Of a stretch of DNA of 64,000 nt, positions 29,939 through 38,921 are shown in pieces. Each line of letters begins with the position of its first letter. Position 1 is the first letter of the stretch. The stretch comes from Streptomyces sp. LaPpAH-108 (GTDB lineage: Bacteria > Actinomycetota > Actinomycetes > Streptomycetales > Streptomycetaceae), in the NCBI RefSeq assembly GCF_000373625.1, contig NZ_KB891994.1, forward strand, positions 124,001 through 188,000, given 5' to 3'. The position numbers and the translations under genes are program-made. A model generated the notes under the pieces. The model saw only the letters and a program-made list of their open reading frames with translations. It had not been told where the DNA came from and did not search any database.

Positions 29939-32844
29939 GCGCGGAGCACGCCGTGCCGAGCGGCACCCCCGAAGGCGCGTTCGACGCGCTGCGCGGCCAA
30001 CTCCAGCAAGCGGCGACCGAGTTCGCGGGCGGCCCCGACGCCCTGGAGGGCATCCTCCTCGGCATGGTGGACGACGTGGACCGGGCGGTGCGCGAGCCGC
30101 TGGAGATCTTCCCGGTCTGCCACCACTCCCCCGCCTCCGCGCTCGCCATGGCCCGCAGGCTGCGCGAGAAGCAGCCCAAGGTGGTGTACCTGGAGCTGTG
30201 CGAGGACATGGCCCCGCTCCTGACCGAGCTGCGCAACTGCCGTCTGCCGGTGGCGGTGCAGGCGTTCGCGGGCAAGACCGACGGCTTCCCGGCCGAGTGG
30301 GCGCCGCTGTCGGTGGTCGCGCCGATCACCGAGGCGTCCGCCGAGTACCAGGCCATCGCGTACGCCCTGGACACTCCGGGGGTGGAGCTGGTCCTGGTGG
30401 ACCGCTCGGCCGACCACGTGTACCAGTGGGACACGAGCCGTACGCCGCAGGAGGCCGCCGACGACGAGGCGCCCGAGGAGGCTCAGCTCCACGGCGAGGC
30501 CGTCGGGGTGGAGATCGGCGACCTGCGTCCGCGCTTCGCCGAGCTGGAGGAGCATCTGCTGCGGCACGGCCGGGTGCGGCACTGGTCGGAGTGGTGGCAC
30601 CAGTACGTCGAGGTGCCGCTCGCGGGCAGCGACCACGACACCTACCGCCAGGCCATGTTCCTCATCGGCAGCCTCTTCCGGCGCCTCGCCCCCGGTGACG
30701 AGGGCCGGGTGCGGGTGGACGAGGACCGCGAGCGGTACATGTGGACGCGGATGCGCGAGCACCTGGCGGCCTCCGGCGCCGACCCGGCGGAGTGCCTGTA
30801 CGTGTGCGGGGCGTTCCACGCGGCCAGCCGGGTGGCCGAGTTCGGCGTCGAGGGCACCGGCACGTTCACCATCTCCCCGCGTACGGCGACGCCATGGCAG
30901 TACGGCCTGATCCCGTCGAGCCACGCGGCCGTCGAGGCGCAGTTCGGTCTCGCCGCGGGTTCGGTGTCGATCGCGGCGACGGAGTGGACGAAGGGCCTCA
31001 AGCGCTCGCGCATACGGCCGTACCGGCTGGCGGGGCAGAAGGGCGCGGCGAAGGAGGCGGCTTCGACGAAGGCCGTCGCGCCCGCGCCGGGCCCCGCACC
31101 GGACCGTCTCACCGGGTTCCTCCAACAGGCGCCCGCGCTGGACATGTTGGACGAGGCGGAGCTGCTGGGCTGGTCGGTGGACATCGTCCGCGCGGCTCGG
31201 CGCAACGGCTATCTGGCCTCCACCGCCGACGCCATCGCCGTCTTCGAGACCTCGATCCTGCTGGCCGGGATGCGTGACCGCGCCAAGCCGACGCCGTACG
31301 ACTTCCAGGACGCGGCGGTCACCTGCATCGAGAAGGACGCGGTGCCCGGCCGGCGCGACGTACGGCGCCTGGTCGAGATCATGATGGGCGGCGACCGCAT
31401 CGGCCAGGTCGGCTACGACGCCCTGCCGCCGCTGGCCCGGGACGTGCACGACCGGCTGGCGCCGCTCGGGCTCAAGCTCCAGCAGCGGGGTGTGCAGCGG
31501 GCGTTGCTCGACATCGTGTCGCGGCCCGAGCTGGCCGCCTGCTCGGACGTGCTGTGGATGCTGCGCCGCCTGCTGCCACAGGGCGCGGCCCGCCCGATCA
31601 TGGGTGAGCGCACGCTCGGCGAGCGTTCCCTCCAGGAGTCCTGGGACCTCGCGATCGGCACCCACCAACGCGCCCTGATCGAGCTGGGGTACGAGGGTGT
31701 CAGCCTCGAACAGGTCCTGGAGCAGCGGCTGCGGCGCGAGGCGTACGCCCCGCAGGCGACGGCCGCGGCCGTCCTGGCGGCGGTCGAGGACGCGACGCTG
31801 TATCTGGGCGGCGGCCGTCTCGCCGACGAACTCGGCACCCACGCGCTGAAGGTGCTGGCCACCGAGCGCACGGTGGACGGGGCGCCGGAAGTGCTGCGCC
31901 GGGTACGGAGGCTGCTGGCGTACTACCGCACCCACGAGCCGGTGCTGCCGCCGTGGATCGAGTCCTTCGCGAAGACCGGGTACGCGCACTACTGCACGCT
32001 GCTGCCGACGGCGTTCCGCGACGAGGACGCCACGGTGGGGCAGGTCGCGGCGATGCTCGGGTTCCTGTTCGGCATGGAGACCCTGGCGCTGTCGCTGGGC
32101 TGCGACCGGGCCCAACTGGAGCTGGCGGTGGCCCAGTCGCACCCGGAGGACCCGGCGAAGACGGCGCTGCTGTGGGCGGCCCAGGTACAGCTCGGCACGC
32201 TGTCCCGCGCCGAACTGCGGGCGCGGTGCGCGCAGTTGCTGGACAACCCGCTGGTCGTGCCCGCCTACCCGCGCTATCTGAGCGGGTTCGTGCACGCCCT
32301 GGAGCCGGTTCCCTCCCTCGCGGACGTGGTCGTGGAGGCGGTGTCGAACGCCTTCGGGCGGCTGCCGGACGCGGTGCTGCTGCCCTGGCTGCCGCTGCTG
32401 ATCACCACGCTGCGCTCCCAGGCGGGCGAGCTGGCGCCGCTGCTGATCCGGGAGGCCGCCCGGATCTTCCCGGCCCGGCTGGCGGCGCTGGACGCGTGGA
32501 CACCGCCGTGGCTGGCCGAGGCGCCGACCGTGGTGCGCCCCGAGCCCCGGGCGCCGCGTGGCGTGGCGCTGCTCCCGGCGCATCCCGCGACCTGCGACGC
32601 GCTCGCGGAGCTGCTGGGCTGCGAGGAGGGCTGGGCAGCGCCCGATGCCCCGGTCGCTCGGGGTGCCGCACTGCTGGCCGCCCACCCGGCGACCTGCGAC
32701 GCCGTGGCGGGACTGCTGGGCTGCGAGGACGGCTGGGCCGAGCCGGACGGTACGGCTCCCCCGGCCTCGGCCTCGGCCTCGGCGCTGACCGACCGCCACC
32801 CGGCCACGGCGACGGCCTGGGAGTCCTTGCTCGCGCACACCTGA
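29935..32844 (+). CDS. DUF5682-family protein with C-terminal repeats
   Basis: 969 residues from GTG 29935. The N-terminal block has FPVCHHSPASALAMARRL (about residues 59-76), the HHSP motif that I associate with DUF5682, followed by VVYLELCEDMAPLLTEL, CGAFHAASRVAEF and a long helical middle region. The last ~110 residues contain tandem copies of a ~40-residue unit: LLPAHPATCDALAELLGCEEGW, LLAAHPATCDAVAGLLGCEDGW and a decayed LTDRHPATATAWESLL. No membrane segments. It closes the five-gene cassette and is likely the largest subunit or effector; the biochemical role is unknown. Confidence 0.88.
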   Translation: MSAEHAVPSGTPEGAFDALRGQLQQAATEFAGGPDALEGILLGMVDDVDRAVREPLEIFPVCHHSPASALAMARRLREKQPKVVYLELCEDMAPLLTELRNCRLPVAVQAFAGKTDGFPAEWAPLSVVAPITEASAEYQAIAYALDTPGVELVLVDRSADHVYQWDTSRTPQEAADDEAPEEAQLHGEAVGVEIGDLRPRFAELEEHLLRHGRVRHWSEWWHQYVEVPLAGSDHDTYRQAMFLIGSLFRRLAPGDEGRVRVDEDRERYMWTRMREHLAASGADPAECLYVCGAFHAASRVAEFGVEGTGTFTISPRTATPWQYGLIPSSHAAVEAQFGLAAGSVSIAATEWTKGLKRSRIRPYRLAGQKGAAKEAASTKAVAPAPGPAPDRLTGFLQQAPALDMLDEAELLGWSVDIVRAARRNGYLASTADAIAVFETSILLAGMRDRAKPTPYDFQDAAVTCIEKDAVPGRRDVRRLVEIMMGGDRIGQVGYDALPPLARDVHDRLAPLGLKLQQRGVQRALLDIVSRPELAACSDVLWMLRRLLPQGAARPIMGERTLGERSLQESWDLAIGTHQRALIELGYEGVSLEQVLEQRLRREAYAPQATAAAVLAAVEDATLYLGGGRLADELGTHALKVLATERTVDGAPEVLRRVRRLLAYYRTHEPVLPPWIESFAKTGYAHYCTLLPTAFRDEDATVGQVAAMLGFLFGMETLALSLGCDRAQLELAVAQSHPEDPAKTALLWAAQVQLGTLSRAELRARCAQLLDNPLVVPAYPRYLSGFVHALEPVPSLADVVVEAVSNAFGRLPDAVLLPWLPLLITTLRSQAGELAPLLIREAARIFPARLAALDAWTPPWLAEAPTVVRPEPRAPRGVALLPAHPATCDALAELLGCEEGWAAPDAPVARGAALLAAHPATCDAVAGLLGCEDGWAEPDGTAPPASASASALTDRHPATATAWESLLAHT

Positions 32845-32882
32845 CGGGTGGCGGGCTCGGCGCTCGCCCCCACCCGACGGCC

Positions 32883-32916
32883 GGGGCCGGGTCCGACGCA
32901 CCTCGGACCCGGCCCC
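32883..32916. terminator. Hairpin terminator between DUF5682 gene and GH1 gene
   Basis: Perfect 14-bp arms (32883-32896 ggggccgggtccga, 32903-32916 tcggacccggcccc) and a six-base loop in the 80-bp convergent gap. No T tract. Serves both directions. Confidence 0.8.
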
Positions 32917-32924
32917 GCCACGTC

Positions 32925-34283
32925 TCAGTCGGCGACGAGCTTGCGGTGCGCGTCCACGATCTCCGCGTACCGCCGTCCGCTGCTCTTCACCGTCCGCCGC
33001 TGTGTCTCGTAGTCCACGTGGATGAGCCCGAACCGCTTGGCGTAGCCGTAGGCCCACTCGAAGTTGTCGAGGAGGGACCAGGCGAAGTACCCGGCGAGCG
33101 GGGCGCCCTTGCGGGCGGCGGAGGCGCAGGCGGCGAGGTGGGACTCCAGGTAGGCCAGGCGCTCGGGGTCGTGGACGGTGCCGTCGGGGCCGACCGTGTC
33201 GGGGAAGGACGAGCCGTTCTCCGTGACGTAGATCCTGCGGGCGCCGTAGTCCTCGGTGAGCCGCAGCAACAGGGCCTCGATGCCCTCGGGTTCGATCTCC
33301 CAGTCCATGCCGGTGCGGGCGACGCCCTCGCGGCGTACGGCGCGGGCGTGCGGGACGGGGCCCTCGGGGTCGTCGATGACGTAGGCGGGGAAGTAGTAGT
33401 TGAGGCCGATCCAGTCGAGGGGCGCGGCGATGGTCTCCAAGTCGCCGGGCTTCTCGGGGAGTTCGACGCCGTACAGCTCGCGCATGTCGGCGGGGAAGCC
33501 GCGGCCGTGCACGGGGTCGAGCCACCAGCGGTTGACATGGCCGTCCTGGCGGCGGGCGGCGGCGGCGTCCTCGGGGCTGTCGGTGGCGGCGTGGACGGTG
33601 GAGAGGTTGTTGACGATGCCGACCTCGGCGCCGGGCGCGGCGGCGCGTACGGCCTGGGCGGCGAGGCCGTGGCCGAGGAGCAGGTGGTAGGAGGCGCGGA
33701 CGGCGGCGGTGAGGTCGGTCCAGCCGGGGGCCATCGTGCCCTCCAGATGGCCGATCCAGGCGGAGCACAGGGGTTCGTTGAGGGTGGCCCACAACTTCAC
33801 GCGGTCGCCGAGGCGTTCGGCGACGACGGAGGCGTACTCGGCGAGCGCGTGCGCGGTGTCGCGTTCGGGCCAGCCGCCCCGGTCCTGGAGGACCTGTGGC
33901 AGGTCCCAGTGGTAGAGGGTGACCGAGGGGGTGATGCCCGCTTCCAGGAGGGCGTCGACCAGGCGGTCGTAGAAGGCGAGGCCCTTGGCGTTGACCTGGC
34001 CGTCGCCGCCGGGCAGGACTCGCGGCCAGGCGACGGACAACCGGTAGGAATTGACGCCGAGTTGGCGCATCAGCGCGAGGTCTTCGGGCCAGCGGTGGTA
34101 GTGGTCGCAGGCGATGTCGCCGGTGTCGCCGCCCGCGGTCCTGCCGGGTGTGTGGGAGAAGGTGTCCCAGATCGACGGTGAGCGGCCGTCCTCGGCGACG
34201 GCGCCCTCGATCTGGTACGCCGCCGTGGAGGTGCCCCACAGGAAGTCGTTCGGCAGGGCGGCGAGGTCGATGGGTTCGGACAC
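32925..34283 (-). CDS. Beta-glucosidase, glycoside hydrolase family 1
   Basis: 452 residues from GTG 34283 (GAAGGGA upstream); GTG 34316, overlapping the permease stop, is an alternative. GH1 landmarks: [16 protein letters not shown] near the N-terminus, the acid/base glutamate in [12 protein letters not shown], the nucleophile in [12 protein letters not shown], and [17 protein letters not shown]. There is no signal peptide, so it acts inside the cell on disaccharides brought in by the adjacent ABC importer. It is the last gene of a four-gene operon. Cellobiose or another beta-glucoside is the likely substrate. Confidence 0.95.
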   Translation of the reverse strand: MSEPIDLAALPNDFLWGTSTAAYQIEGAVAEDGRSPSIWDTFSHTPGRTAGGDTGDIACDHYHRWPEDLALMRQLGVNSYRLSVAWPRVLPGGDGQVNAKGLAFYDRLVDALLEAGITPSVTLYHWDLPQVLQDRGGWPERDTAHALAEYASVVAERLGDRVKLWATLNEPLCSAWIGHLEGTMAPGWTDLTAAVRASYHLLLGHGLAAQAVRAAAPGAEVGIVNNLSTVHAATDSPEDAAAARRQDGHVNRWWLDPVHGRGFPADMRELYGVELPEKPGDLETIAAPLDWIGLNYYFPAYVIDDPEGPVPHARAVRREGVARTGMDWEIEPEGIEALLLRLTEDYGARRIYVTENGSSFPDTVGPDGTVHDPERLAYLESHLAACASAARKGAPLAGYFAWSLLDNFEWAYGYAKRFGLIHVDYETQRRTVKSSGRRYAEIVDAHRKLVAD

Positions 34284-34312
34284 GGAAGTCCCTTCACGGT
34301 GAGGGGTGTTGA

Positions 34313-35203
34313 TCACTTGACGGCGCCCGCGGTCAGTCCGGCGACGAGGTAGCGCTGGAGCAGCAGGAAGCCCGCGACCACGGGCACGCTCACCACCAGG
34401 GAGGCCGCCATGATCTGGTTCCAGTAGACGTTGTAGAGGGTGGAGTAGCCCTGGAGGCCGACGGCGAGCGTGCGGGTGGTGTCGTTGGTCATGACGGAGG
34501 CGAAGAGGACTTCGCCCCAGGCGGTCATGAAGGCGTAGACGGCGACCGCGACGATGCCGGGCACGGCGGCCGGTACGACGATCCGCAGCAGCGCGCCGAG
34601 CGGTCCGCAGCCGTCCACCAGCGCGGCCTCGTCGAGGTCGCGGGGCACGGAGTCGAAGTACCCGATCAGCATCCAGATGGAGAACGGCAGCGAGAAGGTC
34701 AGATAGGTGAGGATCAGTCCGCCGCGCGAGCCGAACAGGGCGACGCCGGTGGCGTTCCCGATGTTGACGTAGAGCAGGAACAGCGGGAGCAGGAAGAGGA
34801 TGCCGGGGAACATCTGGGTGGACAGCACGGTCACCGTGAAGACGCGTTTGCCGCGGAACTCGTAGCGGCTGACGGCGTAGGCCGCGAAGACGGCGATGAC
34901 GACCGAGCAGACGGTGGCGGCGCCCGCCACGATCAGCGAGTTCACGAAGTAGCGGGCGAGCGGGATCGTGGACCAGATGTCGATGTACGGCCGGATCGTC
35001 AACGCGCTGGGCAGCCAGTGGAATTCGCCCGTCACGTCGCCGAGCGGCTTCAGCGAGCTGGAGACCATCACGTAGACGGGCAGCAGGACGAAGCCGGTGA
35101 GCAGGGTGAGGAAGATCCGCCGGGCCCAGAGGAACGAACGGGGCCGGGACAGCGGGGACTTGGGCATCGGCTTCGCCTTGGTCACAGTCAGCGGCTCAGA
35201 CAT
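34313..35203 (-). CDS. Sugar ABC transporter permease, MalG type
   Basis: 296 residues with six predicted helices. The EAA loop that docks the ATPase is [20 protein letters not shown] (residues ~190-209). The N-terminus [20 protein letters not shown] is typical of carbohydrate-uptake permeases of the CUT1 type. The start at ATG 35203 overlaps the end of the MalF-like gene by eight bases. No ATPase gene is present in the operon; Streptomyces CUT1 importers often share the MsiK ATPase encoded elsewhere. Confidence 0.95.
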   Translation of the reverse strand: MSEPLTVTKAKPMPKSPLSRPRSFLWARRIFLTLLTGFVLLPVYVMVSSSLKPLGDVTGEFHWLPSALTIRPYIDIWSTIPLARYFVNSLIVAGAATVCSVVIAVFAAYAVSRYEFRGKRVFTVTVLSTQMFPGILFLLPLFLLYVNIGNATGVALFGSRGGLILTYLTFSLPFSIWMLIGYFDSVPRDLDEAALVDGCGPLGALLRIVVPAAVPGIVAVAVYAFMTAWGEVLFASVMTNDTTRTLAVGLQGYSTLYNVYWNQIMAASLVVSVPVVAGFLLLQRYLVAGLTAGAVK

Positions 35204-36179
35204 CGGCGCCCTTCCGTCCGCGCGAGGTGAACAGCAGATAGCCGCCCGTCACGACCAGCAGGAAGAGCAGCAGCAGGACGGACATGGCCGAGCCGGTGCC
35301 GAAGTCCCAGGTGAGGAAGGTGGTTTGGTAGATGTGCACCGAGATGAGGTCGGCCGCCTCGGGGGCGCCCCGGCCGAACAGCACGAAGGGCGTGTTGAAG
35401 TCGTTGAACGTCCAGAGGAACAGCACCAGGACGAGTACCTGGTTGACGGGCCGCAGCGCGGGCAGCGTGATGTGGCGGATCTGCCGCCACATCCCGGCGC
35501 CGTCGAGCGCCGCGGCCTCGTACAGCTCGCCCGGGATGTTCTGCAGCCCGGCCATCACGATGAGGAAGGCGAACGGCCAGCCCTTCCACACCGAGACGGT
35601 GAGCAGGGCGTAGAAGCTGTTGTCGCCGAGCAGCCAGAAGGAGCGCTTGTCGGTGAGGTGGAGCTGGTCGTGCAGGACGTGGTTCACCAGGCCGTTGTCG
35701 TGCTGGAACATGAACACCCAGGTGATGACGGCCGCGTAGACGGGCAGCGCGTACGGCACCAGGAACAGGGCGCGCAGCAGGCCGCGGCCCCGGAAGGTGT
35801 CCTGCATGAAGAGGGCGGCGGCCGTGCCGATCAGCCAGCACAGGGCGACGGACAGCAGGGTGAAGCCGACGGTGACGGCGAACGAGTGGAGCAGCGCCTT
35901 GCCGACGGGCGCGTCGAAGTCCACGGCGACGCGGTAGTTGCGCAGTCCGCTCCAGGGCGCGGTGGACCAGTCGCGGATGTGGAACCGGGTGAGTTCCCGG
36001 AAGCTCATCAGCGCGCCCATGACCATCGGCACCAGATGGACGAGGAGTTCGAGGACGAGCGCGGGCAGCAGGAGCAGGTACGGGAGGGTCACGCGCCGGA
36101 CGCGCCCGGTGCGGCGCGGGGCCCGCGCGGCACCGGGCGCGTCGCCGCGCACCGGTTCCTTCAGAACGGTGGTGGTCAT
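35196..36179 (-). CDS. Sugar ABC transporter permease, MalF type
   Basis: 327 residues from ATG 36179, five bases after the substrate-binding gene's stop. Six helices; LLLLPALVLELLVHLVPMVM is the first. The EAA loop is YEAAALDGAGMWRQIRHITLP (about 222-242). It pairs with the MalG-type permease to form the membrane channel. Gene order (SBP, MalF, MalG, GH1) is the usual one for disaccharide-utilisation operons. Confidence 0.95.
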   Translation of the reverse strand: MTTTVLKEPVRGDAPGAARAPRRTGRVRRVTLPYLLLLPALVLELLVHLVPMVMGALMSFRELTRFHIRDWSTAPWSGLRNYRVAVDFDAPVGKALLHSFAVTVGFTLLSVALCWLIGTAAALFMQDTFRGRGLLRALFLVPYALPVYAAVITWVFMFQHDNGLVNHVLHDQLHLTDKRSFWLLGDNSFYALLTVSVWKGWPFAFLIVMAGLQNIPGELYEAAALDGAGMWRQIRHITLPALRPVNQVLVLVLFLWTFNDFNTPFVLFGRGAPEAADLISVHIYQTTFLTWDFGTGSAMSVLLLLFLLVVTGGYLLFTSRGRKGADV

Positions 36180-36184
36180 GGTCG

Positions 36185-37501
36185 TCAGGCCGCCGGCATC
36201 TGCTGCTGGGCCTTCTCCAGCTTGGCCTTGACGGAGGCGGTGGTCACGGCGCGTCCCGCCGCCGCGTCGGCGAACAGGTCCTTGACGGCCGTACCGACGG
36301 CGGTCTCGAACTGCGACTCGTCGGCGACCTGGGGCAGCGCGGTCGCGCTGGTGGCGAGGGTGTCCTTGAGGACGGCGGTCGCGGGCGCGCTGAACGCGGG
36401 GTCCTGCTGGGCGGTCTTGACCGGCGGGATGGAGCTGTACGCCTTGTTGAGGATCTTCTGCTCGCTGTCGCTGGTCATGAACTTCACGAACTGCGTGGCG
36501 CCGTCCAGGTTGTGGCTGTCCTTGAAGACGGCGAGGTTGATGCCCGCGACCATGGAGTTGACCTGGGTGCCGGTGCCGGGCTTGCCGGACTGGACGGGCA
36601 CGGGGGCGATGCCGTAGGCGTCGTCGCTCATGCCCTGCGACTTGAGGTTGGCGGCGGCGGACTGCCAAAGAAGCATGGCCTGCTTGCCCTTGGCGAAGTC
36701 GCTGACCGACTGGTTCTGCGCGTACTCGGCGTTGCCCGCCGGGATGACCTTGTCCTTGGCCATCAGGTCGACGTACTGCTTGACCGCGTCGACCACCTTC
36801 GGGTTCGTGAAGTCGGGCTTGCCGTCGGTGCCGAAGAAGTCGGCGCCGTGCTGCTTGGCGAAGACGAAGACGTGGTGGATGTTCTCGGAGACGTTCGCGC
36901 CCTCGGCGCCCAGCGGGGACTTGCCCTTGGCCCGGATCTTCTTGCCGTCGGCGATCAGCTCGTCCCAGGTGGCCGGGGGCTGGGAGATGCCCGCGTCCGC
37001 GAAGATCTGCTTGTTGTAGTAGAGCGCGTACGCCATCGAGTACAGCGGTACGGCCGCCGGGTCCTTGCCCGCCGCGCCGGTCGAGCCGAGCGCGGAGTCC
37101 ACGAACCGGTCGCGTCCGCCGATCTTCTCGAAGTTCTTCGCGTCCCAGGGCAGCAGCGCGCCGGTGGCCTGGAGGGATGCGCTCCAGGTGTTGCCGATGT
37201 TGAGCACGTCGGGGCCCTGGCCCGAAGTGGCCGCCGTGAGAATGCGGTTGAGCAGGTCGGACCAGGGCACGACCTCGACCTTGACCTTGATGCCGGTCTG
37301 CTTCTCGAACTTGTCCAGCTCCGGCTGGAGCACCTTCTTGTCCACGGCGATGCTCGCGCCCTGGTTGGAGGCCCAGTAAGTCAGCGTCTTCGACGACCCG
37401 TTGGCCCCGTCCCCGCCCGACGTACCTCCTCCGCATGCGGTGGCCGCGAGGGCGAGAGACATGACGACGGCGCCGGTGGCCGCGGCTCGGATGCTGCGCA
37501 T
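36185..37501 (-). CDS. Sugar ABC transporter substrate-binding lipoprotein
   Basis: 438 residues from ATG 37501. The signal peptide is a lipoprotein type: basic start MRSIRAAATG, hydrophobic core, then AATAC with Cys23 as the lipid anchor and a GGGTSGGDG linker. The mature part is a solute-binding protein family 1 fold (LTYWASNQGASIAVDKKVL, KVEVVPWSDLLNRILTAATS, GPDVLNIGNTWSASLQ). It should capture an oligosaccharide outside the membrane for the two permeases. A candidate operator lies about 90 bp upstream. Confidence 0.95.
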   Translation of the reverse strand: MRSIRAAATGAVVMSLALAATACGGGTSGGDGANGSSKTLTYWASNQGASIAVDKKVLQPELDKFEKQTGIKVKVEVVPWSDLLNRILTAATSGQGPDVLNIGNTWSASLQATGALLPWDAKNFEKIGGRDRFVDSALGSTGAAGKDPAAVPLYSMAYALYYNKQIFADAGISQPPATWDELIADGKKIRAKGKSPLGAEGANVSENIHHVFVFAKQHGADFFGTDGKPDFTNPKVVDAVKQYVDLMAKDKVIPAGNAEYAQNQSVSDFAKGKQAMLLWQSAAANLKSQGMSDDAYGIAPVPVQSGKPGTGTQVNSMVAGINLAVFKDSHNLDGATQFVKFMTSDSEQKILNKAYSSIPPVKTAQQDPAFSAPATAVLKDTLATSATALPQVADESQFETAVGTAVKDLFADAAAGRAVTTASVKAKLEKAQQQMPAA

Positions 37502-37590
37502 GGCTCCAGAAGTCCCTTTCCGGGAGTCGAGACCCCGAGGACCGCTCACGACAGCCGACACCCGTTCGACCCCCGAAGGCTCCTCATGGC

Positions 37591-37613
37591 TTAATTTAGG
37601 ACGTGAGTTAAAC
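37591..37613. promoter_or_regulatory. A/T-rich operator-like sequence upstream of the sugar ABC operon
   Basis: The stretch starts ttaatttaggacgtgagt and ends taaac; it stands out as A/T-rich with TTTA...TAAA arms and lies between the SBP gene and the divergent hydrolase. It resembles, only loosely, operators of ROK or LacI-type sugar regulators. The CebR palindrome TGGGAGCGCTCCCA was looked for and not seen. Confidence 0.3.
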
Positions 37614-37793
37614 CTTCGTAGGGGGTGGAGTCAAGGGATTGGGCGGGTTTTGCAGCGGTGGGGTCGGGCGCGCGTGCCACCCCATACGTCGACCTCTCTA
37701 TGTGGTGCCTCCACACATGTCGTCCCCTTCTATAGCGCGTCTACCATGTGCGGCCACCGGAGCGGCATCGCGAGAGGTACGGGGGGACACACC

Positions 37794-38921
37794 ATGGGGC
37801 GCGGACACACAGAGCAGGAGCACACGGGTCAGGAGCACACGGTCCGCGACCACACAGCCCCCGGCCACACAGACGACCCCCCGCACCGCGTCGGAGCACT
37901 CCGCACCCGCCGTATCCCCACCGACCGCCTCACCGTCCACGTCACCGACCTGCGCGACCACGGCGACCCCGTCGTCTTCCTGCACGGCAACGTCTCCTCC
38001 TCCGCCTTCTGGCACACCGCCCTCCCCCGCCTCCCCGACCGCTACCGCCCCCTCGCCCCCGATCTGCGCGGCTTCGGCGCCACCGACCCGTTGCCGATCG
38101 ATGCGACCCGCGGCCTGCGCGACCACGCGGACGACCTGGCTGCCCTGTTGCGTGCCCTGGGGATCGAGCGGGCTCATCTGGTGGGCTGGTCCATGGGTGG
38201 GGGCGTGGTGCTGCAGTATTTGCGCGACCACCCGGAAACGGTCCGCTCGGTGACTCTGGTCAACCCCGTCTCGCCCTACGGTTTCGGCGGCACCCACGGA
38301 GTCGACGGCACCCTCAACTCCGCGGACGGCGCGGGCTCCGGCGGCGGTACGGGCAACCCAGGGTTCGTGGCACGGCTGGCCGAGGGCGATCGCGGGGCGG
38401 ACTCCCCGCTCTCCCCGCGCTCGGTCCTGGCCGGTACGTACGTCAAGCCGCCGTGGCGCCCGCACCCCGCCGACGAGGACGCGTACGTCGACTCGATGCT
38501 CACCACCCGCACCGGCGACGACCACTACCCCGGCGACAGCGTCACGTCCCCCGCCTGGCCCGGCACCGCCCCCGGCACCCGGGGAGTCCTCAACTCCCTC
38601 TCCCCGCTGTACTTCCGGCTCGACGACCTCCACCTGATCGACCCCAAGCCCCCGGTGCTGTGGATACGCGGCGAGGACGACGTGATCGTGTCGGACACCT
38701 CGCTGTTCGACCTGGCGCACCTCGGCGCGCTCGGCGCGGTGCCGGGCTGGGACGGCACCCCGGCCCAGCCGATGGTGGCCCAGACCCGTCACGCCCTGGC
38801 TCGCTACGCGGCGCACGGCGGTACCGTACGGGAGGTCGCCGTACCCGACGCGGGGCACGCGGTGCATCTGGAGAAGCCCGAGGCATTCATGACGGCGCTG
38901 CTGGAGGTCCTGTCCGTATGA
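37794..38921 (+). CDS. Alpha/beta hydrolase with N-terminal xxxHT repeats
   Basis: 375 residues from ATG 37794, seven bases after GGGGGGA. The hydrolase core shows DPVVFLHGNVSSSAFW (oxyanion region), DLRGFGATDPLP, the nucleophile elbow VGWSMGGGVVL, an acid in LWIRGEDDVIVSD and the histidine in PDAGHAVHLEKP. The first ~30 residues are five pentapeptides ending in His-Thr (GHTEQ, EHTGQ, EHTVR, DHTAP, GHTDD), an unusual His-rich tail. It overlaps the carboxylesterase gene (ATGA). Substrate is unknown. Confidence 0.9.
   Translation: MGRGHTEQEHTGQEHTVRDHTAPGHTDDPPHRVGALRTRRIPTDRLTVHVTDLRDHGDPVVFLHGNVSSSAFWHTALPRLPDRYRPLAPDLRGFGATDPLPIDATRGLRDHADDLAALLRALGIERAHLVGWSMGGGVVLQYLRDHPETVRSVTLVNPVSPYGFGGTHGVDGTLNSADGAGSGGGTGNPGFVARLAEGDRGADSPLSPRSVLAGTYVKPPWRPHPADEDAYVDSMLTTRTGDDHYPGDSVTSPAWPGTAPGTRGVLNSLSPLYFRLDDLHLIDPKPPVLWIRGEDDVIVSDTSLFDLAHLGALGAVPGWDGTPAQPMVAQTRHALARYAAHGGTVREVAVPDAGHAVHLEKPEAFMTALLEVLSV

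Noticed and set aside
28780..34239. Very long minus-strand open frame (about 1,800 codons) opposite the MoxR, DUF5682 and GH1 genes
   Set aside because: It is the antisense of three well-supported genes, is Arg/Pro/Gly-rich without any domain, and has no ribosome-binding site. Such frames arise from G/C third-position bias.
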